NCBI GenBank assembly: GCA_944381515.1
Contig: CALWLM010000112.1
Location: 1-38,865, forward strand
Origin: an uncultured Lachnospiraceae bacterium
GTDB lineage: Bacteria; Bacillota; Clostridia; Lachnospirales; Lachnospiraceae
Direction: 5' to 3'
DNA length: 38,865 bases
Of this stretch, positions 34,374 to 38,865 are shown piece by piece. Position numbers and translations under genes: made by a program. Under the pieces are notes generated by a model. It was not told where the DNA came from. It saw only the letters and a list, made by a program, of their open reading frames with translations, and did not search any database. The first letter of the stretch is position 1; every line of letters starts with the position of its first letter.

Positions 34374-35740
34374 GGAAGGACAAAATACGAGAAATGATGG
34401 AAGAGAAGATGAATGTGCAGATGGGTGCGCAGACAAACAGGAAAATAGAAGGACAGACGGCAGGCACAGGGGGACCGGAGGGACAGGCACAGTATCCGGC
34501 CGCACAGATTCTGCATGAGGCCTTAAATATCGGAGAGCAGATGTTAATCTGCGGCGGAGAGGTTTCCCGGGTGGAGGATACGATTTCTCGTATCTGTCGG
34601 GCCTATGGCATGAAAAAGGTGGACGTATTCTCCATCACCTCCTGTATTATTGTAACTATACAGACAGAGGAGGGAGAACTGGTCACACAGACGCGGCGGG
34701 TTGGCGGCTACGAGACCAATCTGAACAGACTGGCGGAGCTCAATGGCCTTTCCCGGGAGATCTGCGCTAAACGGACCAGGCCGGAAGAGGTGGGAGAGAA
34801 GATCCAGCAGATTCTGGCGGAACGGACTTTCCCTCTCTGGTGGGAATTTGTCAGCTATTGCCTGGTTTCGGGGATGTTCACCCTGTTTTTTGGAGGAAGC
34901 CTGTCGGACGGCGTGGCTTCAATGATTGCCGGGGCCTTGCTATGCCTGGCTGTGCAGTGGAACCGCAAGAAAATTACCAATCGCCTGCTTTTTGTGCTCT
35001 GCGAGGCCGTTTTTACGGGCTTTATGGTGGTGGCGGTGGTGCGCCTGGGAGTAGGCCAGCATGTCACTCCGATCGTCATTGGAAATATCATGCTGACCAT
35101 ACCGGGCTTATCCCTGACCAATTCGCTGCGGGATATGCTGAGCGGAGATACCATGTCCGGTATTCTCAGACTGTGCGAATCGCTGCTGATGGCTGTGGCC
35201 ATCGCTGGCGGCATAGCTCTGGTGCTTTATTGGTTCAGTCCTCCGGAAACGGCGGAGGCGGCTGCCAATGCTTTTGGTCTCTGGTATTACAGTGAAACCG
35301 GCCAGACGGTTATACAGGTGGTGACATCCTTCTTTGGTTCGCTGGGCTTTGCCATGCTTTTTCATGTGGGCAGCGGCCATGTTTGGCTGGGTGCTCTGGG
35401 AGGCATGATAGTGTGGGGAATTTACCTGCTTACAGGGCTTTTTACGGAAAGCGTATTCTGGGGTTACGTTATCGCCTCTTTTGCCGGGACCTGCTACGGA
35501 GAGTGGATGGCCAGAAGAAAGAAGACGCCGGCCACCCTCTTTCTGGTGCCCGCGATAATTACGATGATTCCGGGAGGCAGCCTGTATGAAACGATGTATT
35601 GTATGGTAAACGGCGATTATATGGGATTTTTCTCAAATGGAGCCAGCACGGTCAGTATGGCATTGGCCATATCCGTGGGCATTCTTCTGGCTTCCTCGCT
35701 GATTCGCAGAATTACCAGGGTTCCGATTGGCGGGTCGTGA
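34370..35740 (+). CDS. ThrE-type threonine/serine exporter family protein
   Basis: A fused ThrE protein: an N-terminal domain with IGEQMLICGGEVSRVEDTISRICRAYG (DUF1212 pattern) and RRVGGYETNLNRLAELNGLSREI, then about ten hydrophobic segments, the last five belonging to the C-terminal DUF3815-like half (LVPAIITMIPGGSLYETMY). It probably exports small amino acids; family members are only partly characterised. The GTG at 34370 overlaps the recG stop (GTGA), a usual coupling arrangement, and gives 456 aa. ATG 34394 is an alternative. The first 45 residues are low-complexity (MEEKMNVQMGAQTNRKIEGQ and more Gly/Gln) and may be dispensable. Confidence 0.85.
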   Translation: MRKDKIREMMEEKMNVQMGAQTNRKIEGQTAGTGGPEGQAQYPAAQILHEALNIGEQMLICGGEVSRVEDTISRICRAYGMKKVDVFSITSCIIVTIQTEEGELVTQTRRVGGYETNLNRLAELNGLSREICAKRTRPEEVGEKIQQILAERTFPLWWEFVSYCLVSGMFTLFFGGSLSDGVASMIAGALLCLAVQWNRKKITNRLLFVLCEAVFTGFMVVAVVRLGVGQHVTPIVIGNIMLTIPGLSLTNSLRDMLSGDTMSGILRLCESLLMAVAIAGGIALVLYWFSPPETAEAAANAFGLWYYSETGQTVIQVVTSFFGSLGFAMLFHVGSGHVWLGALGGMIVWGIYLLTGLFTESVFWGYVIASFAGTCYGEWMARRKKTPATLFLVPAIITMIPGGSLYETMYCMVNGDYMGFFSNGASTVSMALAISVGILLASSLIRRITRVPIGGS

Positions 35741-35826
35741 CCTGAGGCTGATATTGTGATAGGTGTAATGCAGATTATGTGATAGATGCGACAGGTGTAA
35801 CAGTTGAGACGGGTATATCACAGGCG

Positions 35827-35866
35827 GAAAACGGGCCCGGCACTTTAAGGTGCCAGACCCGTTTTC
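35827..35866. terminator. Bidirectional terminator between the exporter and the SASP gene
   Basis: GAAAACGGG / CCCGTTTTC outer stem and GGCAC / GTGCC inner stem, with a three-base bulge on each side. T and A tracts on both strands let it serve both convergent genes. Confidence 0.85.
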
Positions 35867-35884
35867 GCATTTACATCACAGGCT

Positions 35885-36094
35885 TTATTTGCCAGCCATC
35901 TTCTTTTCCTGAGCTTCGATCATCTTCTTTACCATATGACCGCCTACAGAACCATTCTGAGCGGAAGTCAGGTTGCCGTTATAACCATTGGTCAGCGGCA
36001 CACCCAGCTCACCGGCAACTTCCATCTTGAATCTGTCCATAGCTTCCTTTGCTTCAGGGACTTCGATTCTACCAGTGCTAGAACTCTTAGCCAT
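35885..36094 (-). CDS. Small acid-soluble spore protein, alpha/beta type
   Basis: A DNA-coating protein of the dormant spore, 69 aa. It shows the SASP signature EVAGELGV (the GPR protease site region), YNGNLTSAQNGSVGGHMVKKMIE and a Lys-rich end. It is made late in the forespore, and its presence shows the organism forms spores. The ribosome binding site AAAAGGAGGC is strong. The upstream CATACTA fits a sigma-G -10 box, with a GTATT 15 bases further up. It lies alone between two terminator/gap regions. Confidence 0.95.
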   Translation of the reverse strand: MAKSSSTGRIEVPEAKEAMDRFKMEVAGELGVPLTNGYNGNLTSAQNGSVGGHMVKKMIEAQEKKMAGK

Positions 36095-36138
36095 AATAGA
36101 ACGCCTCCTTTTCTGAAAAAGTTTTCTTGTTACGTTCC

Positions 36139-36165
36139 TAGTATGTCTCCAGGTTCAAATAATAC
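36139..36165 (-). promoter_or_regulatory. Candidate sigma-G/F promoter of the SASP gene
   Basis: On the minus strand, CATACTA (36145-36139) matches the sigma-G -10 consensus CATnnTA. GTATT (36165-36161) lies 15 bases upstream and partly fits the -35 box. The spacing is a little short, so the match is moderate. Confidence 0.5.
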
Positions 36166-36259
36166 ACTGGCAAGTTATGGAGCCAAATAAAGTGCCGGAT
36201 CTGATGATTTTATTTGATCTTCTGTGATTTTTTTCTAGCAAAGTATTGATAATAAGTTA

Positions 36260-37276
36260 TTACGGCGAACAGTTGCCGCAGGGAGAATAGCCTTCGGCAA
36301 TCAGCTCTTCCCGGCTGCCGGTGAAGGTTTCTCGGTTCTCCTCTTTGATGTCGGCGGCACTTGCACAGGAAGGCAGATGGAATTTAAGGGTATTGGTATT
36401 GAGGATATAGGTCGATTCCGTTTGGCCGGCAGATGCTTCGCTGCCGGATGCTTCATTGCCGGTGGACTGACCTTCGTTTGTATCCCCGGAGAGGGCGCTG
36501 CCGCCAGTGGAATAGTCTATGGTAATGCCGGGCTGAATATTATATACGAAAACATTAAAACAGATACCTTCGCCTTTGTCCTCGACGGACCAGCCCTCCA
36601 TCAGCACGCCGCGGGCCACCAGATCATCGCCCGAAAAAAGAGGAGTGACGCGATAGAGAACATGGTTTTCTGTTTCCTTTACATAGTCCGCCACCATATT
36701 TTCAAAGGGAAGCATTCCGTCCACATTCATATAGCGGGTGCCGGTGATTAAGTTCTGTTCATTGGCATTTTCGGCAGTGAGCTGGTAACCGATCAAATGA
36801 CAGCGGTTATAGAGATATCTGCCGTCAACGATATCATATTCGGCGGTCTGCCAGCCGCTGGGTCTGACCTGGCTGATGCTGCCTCTTTCCTCGGTGGGCA
36901 TCAGGTCTGTGCCGACGCAGGCTATTGCGCCGGTGCAGCGTCCCAGATCGTCCAGTTCGCCGTAGGTTTCAAAGGAGGACCCGTCATAGTCGGCCGGATT
37001 AAAGAAAGGGATATTGTCATTTATCGCAGTGTAGGCCTGTCCACTGTAAGCGGGGACAGTGACTGTGCCCAGGCTGTCGGAGCTGAATTCTAAGGTACCG
37101 GCAGATTCGGATTCCGTCGAAGCGGCAGATTCCTCCGCTTGGCCTGGAGCGGCGGCCTGGGTCTGTTCCGGCCGGGCGGCATTGGCTGCGTCGGGGGAGC
37201 CTGCCGCAGAACAGCCGGAAAAAGCAAGAAGCATTGCCAGTAAAAGCGGCAGGAACCGTGATTTCCATTTTTTCAT
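36260..37276 (-). CDS. Secreted lipoprotein DNA/RNA non-specific endonuclease with C-terminal Cys domain
   Basis: A lipoprotein with lipobox FSGC (Cys22), then an Ala/Glu/Ser/Thr-rich linker. The nuclease core (about 85-250) is of the EndA/NucA beta-beta-alpha-metal type: YNRCHLIGYQL (His160 as likely general base) and NLITGTRYMNVDGM (metal-binding Asn/Arg segment). A Ser/Gly/Glu spacer (about 256-288) leads to a C-terminal domain YILNTNTLKFHLPSC...SPCGNC (Cys304, 333, 336), the small Cys domain often fused to secreted nucleases and metallo-hydrolases in Firmicutes. The protein is probably tethered to the outer face of the membrane and degrades extracellular nucleic acid or aids DNA uptake. 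Its ATG overlaps the stop of the preceding ORF (ATGA). Confidence 0.88.
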   Translation of the reverse strand: MKKWKSRFLPLLLAMLLAFSGCSAAGSPDAANAARPEQTQAAAPGQAEESAASTESESAGTLEFSSDSLGTVTVPAYSGQAYTAINDNIPFFNPADYDGSSFETYGELDDLGRCTGAIACVGTDLMPTEERGSISQVRPSGWQTAEYDIVDGRYLYNRCHLIGYQLTAENANEQNLITGTRYMNVDGMLPFENMVADYVKETENHVLYRVTPLFSGDDLVARGVLMEGWSVEDKGEGICFNVFVYNIQPGITIDYSTGGSALSGDTNEGQSTGNEASGSEASAGQTESTYILNTNTLKFHLPSCASAADIKEENRETFTGSREELIAEGYSPCGNCSP

Positions 37277-37686
37277 CTCGTGTAAACCTCTTTCGTGATT
37301 TTTTCATGGGAGTAACCAGGGAATTCTTCTGTTTCCGTACAGCGCCATCCGTCCATTAAAAAAATCTGGTCGAGATGCAGGTCCGCAGGATAGACCCGGT
37401 TCCAGCGAAAAAGAATCACCTGTTCCACCTGCGGCTCCCAGGCGTGAAAATCAGTGCCTTCGCAGAAACAGTATTCGCCGGAGCCGGCCTTGGCAGGGAA
37501 GTCCTCTGCCACCTGTATCTGCGCCGCGTTCAGCCCCTGAAATTGCCTAAAGGTATAGGCATTCATCCACAGACGGCTGTGAGAGGTCATCTTCAAAATA
37601 TAGTCCCGCAGCGTCCGGTCCTGGCTCTGCCTGCGTCGATTGAACAGGATTCCGTTATTGTCGTCCAGACAGACAATCAGTATCAT
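37273..37686 (-). CDS. Conserved hypothetical protein coupled to the nuclease gene
   Basis: A 137-residue protein of unknown role, of a type common in Clostridia and sometimes labelled ribonuclease Z without basis. It reads MILIVCLDDNNGILFNRRRQSQD, then LWMNAYTFRQF, GSGEYCFCEGTDFH, VILFRWNRVYPADLHL and ends EKITKEVYTR. There is no signal peptide or metallo-beta-lactamase motif (no HxHxDH), so the RNase Z label is not supported. The gene ends in ATGA with the nuclease start, so the two are translationally coupled and probably co-transcribed. A ribosome binding site GGGAGAA precedes the ATG. It could assist or modulate the nuclease; that is inference. Confidence 0.7.
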   Translation of the reverse strand: MILIVCLDDNNGILFNRRRQSQDRTLRDYILKMTSHSRLWMNAYTFRQFQGLNAAQIQVAEDFPAKAGSGEYCFCEGTDFHAWEPQVEQVILFRWNRVYPADLHLDQIFLMDGWRCTETEEFPGYSHEKITKEVYTR

Positions 37687-37814
37687 AGGTATTCTCCCTT
37701 CGCTCTCCCAAATGTTTGTTCGTTTCGTATGTTATTCTATCATGATTGGAATATGTTATCCAGTCCTAAATCCATACAAAAAGCGAGGGCGCGAGAAGAA
37801 AAAAATACGGAACA

Positions 37815-38840
37815 CTACGAAGCGCAGTAATCCGATATAAGCTCGATTGCTATTTCTTTTGCCAATGTGCTGGATACGTTCATGCCGTCTGTTCTTCCAA
37901 GACGCACACAAAAGTATATATTGCCCGCCGCGCTTTCCGCAAATCCTGTAAACCACGCGTCGACGACAATGCCATCCGCTTTTCCCATTCCGGTTTTTCC
38001 GTATATAGTAATGTCGGTGCTGTCCTGTTCCGGTACCAGCATAACCTTCTTTAATTCGTTTCGGGTCTCTTCTGAATAATCGGAGCTGCTGCCAAAGATC
38101 CGCTCCATTACCTCTGCCTGCTCTTTGGGGGAGACCATTAAAGATGATTCGATCCAAAAGCCGGTTAAGGCTCTGTTGCTATTGTTTGTATTTAATTTCC
38201 CTTCCCAATCGGAAATATCGCAGTTGCCATACTGGAGTTTATCCAATTCCCTTTGCATCAGATCTTTGCCAATGTCGTCGACGACCTGTCTGAAATACCA
38301 TACGCAGGAAGTAAGAAACGCCTCTTGGAAATCAATATCCTTATTCCAATCTTCATTCCAGAAAATTTCCCCGCTCCATGTACGGGTGGAAGCGTCCGGT
38401 ATGATAATGCCGTTTTCCAGGGCGATCAGGGAAGAGATAATCTTGAAAGTGGAGCAGGGTGAGCTTCTGGTCAGCGCAAGATCATTATTATAGATGGTAT
38501 ACCGGCTGTCAGAAGCGTCATATATGACGGCTGTTCCGTTCAGTCCATTAAAATATTCTGACCAGTCTGCATAGACTGTTTCTGTTTCTGCTTCCGGTAC
38601 AGCAGCCTCTTCTTTTTCGTCCTCTTTTTCATCCGCCTGCCCATCCTTCTTTTCCTTTTCCTTCTGATTCTCCTTCTCCTCCTCCAGTCTTTCATTTCTG
38701 TCTTCTACGGAGAGCTTTTTTCCTGGGCCATAATTGTCCGGGCATCCTGTCAGAATAAATGCGCATGCGAATACCAAACATAGCGCTGTAAAATGATTTT
38801 TTCTATTGTTATTGCGATTTTTCATAAATGTCCCTGCCAT
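37815..38840 (-). CDS. Class D beta-lactamase-like lipoprotein
   Basis: A penicillin-interactive serine hydrolase with all class D motifs: SxxK as STFK (130-133), SxV as SCV (178-180), YGN (204-206) and KTG (282-284). The segment GFWIESSLMVSP matches the OXA-type Trp region. Lipobox LTGC puts Cys33 as the membrane anchor, and a long charged Glu/Lys/Gln linker (about 48-80) separates it from the enzyme. Lipoprotein class D enzymes are known in Clostridia, for example the CDD enzymes of Clostridioides difficile. A BlaR1-type sensor domain would lack this N-terminal anchor and carry extra membrane segments. ATG 38840 follows AAGGAG at a long distance; ATG 38825 is an alternative. No blaI/blaR1 is in the window; the upstream flank is cut off. 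Confidence 0.88.
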   Translation of the reverse strand: MAGTFMKNRNNNRKNHFTALCLVFACAFILTGCPDNYGPGKKLSVEDRNERLEEEKENQKEKEKKDGQADEKEDEKEEAAVPEAETETVYADWSEYFNGLNGTAVIYDASDSRYTIYNNDLALTRSSPCSTFKIISSLIALENGIIIPDASTRTWSGEIFWNEDWNKDIDFQEAFLTSCVWYFRQVVDDIGKDLMQRELDKLQYGNCDISDWEGKLNTNNSNRALTGFWIESSLMVSPKEQAEVMERIFGSSSDYSEETRNELKKVMLVPEQDSTDITIYGKTGMGKADGIVVDAWFTGFAESAAGNIYFCVRLGRTDGMNVSSTLAKEIAIELISDYCAS

Positions 38841-38865
38841 GTTCTGATACCGTTCTCCTTATTGG

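Noticed and set aside
32760-34505. A 581-codon minus-strand open frame opposite recG
   Set aside because: It lies entirely antisense to the well-supported recG and ThrE genes, has no family resemblance, and no ribosome binding site. Long shadow frames are expected in GC-rich coding DNA.
37705-37722. A possible LexA (SOS) box upstream of the nuclease operon
   Set aside because: Only one half-site (GTTCG) fits; the other half differs at two bases from CGAAC.

Overview
The window reads as the chromosome of a spore-forming, Gram-positive anaerobe of the Clostridia, most likely Lachnospiraceae. The evidence is an alpha/beta-type small acid-soluble spore protein, strong AGGAGG-type ribosome binding sites, an FMN riboswitch controlling ribU, a DUF3783 protein, the zinc form of ribosomal protein L28, and the rpmB / asp23-like / fakA / recG neighbourhood also known from Bacillus. 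Composition is moderately GC-rich and coding density is high. I see no tRNA, rRNA, insertion sequence, prophage or CRISPR array.

Layout. 1-2655: the end of a SEC-C motif protein and a AAA-like ATPase/PD-(D/E)XK protein. 2716-5512: obgE and a flavin disulfide-reductase paralogue that has lost its redox cysteines. 5507-10276: a nucleoside/base salvage cluster (nucleoside phosphorylase, GntR regulator, amidohydrolase, divergent sodium:solute symporter). 10427-11466: two small genes of unknown role. 11562-15361: a Gly/Pro/His-repeat protein, an 8-oxoguanine-type DNA glycosylase, an orphan sigma-70-family factor and an LTA-synthase-like sulfatase. 15464-20401: ychF, divergent from a BmrCD-like heterodimeric ABC exporter. 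20545-24443: an orphan solute-binding lipoprotein, then an FMN riboswitch driving ribU and a creatininase-family hydrolase. 24580-27275: rpsU (too short for most ORF cut-offs), a PurF-like protein with Gly in place of the catalytic Cys, and a DMT permease. 27315-29212: rpsB-tsf. 29342-34373: rpmB divergent from an Asp23 protein, fakA and recG. 34370-38840: a ThrE-type exporter, a spore SASP, a secreted nuclease lipoprotein coupled to a small conserved ORF, and a lipoprotein class D beta-lactamase.

Most genes are housekeeping or transport functions with clear sigma-A-type promoters and intrinsic terminators. The least ordinary parts are two enzyme paralogues with lost catalytic residues, the riboswitch-controlled ribU/hydrolase pair, the repeat protein at 11562-11816, the class D beta-lactamase, and a recurring pattern of low-complexity Glu/Asn/Gly/Gln inserts in otherwise conserved proteins. 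No single multi-gene system here is clearly new; the best leads are listed as findings.
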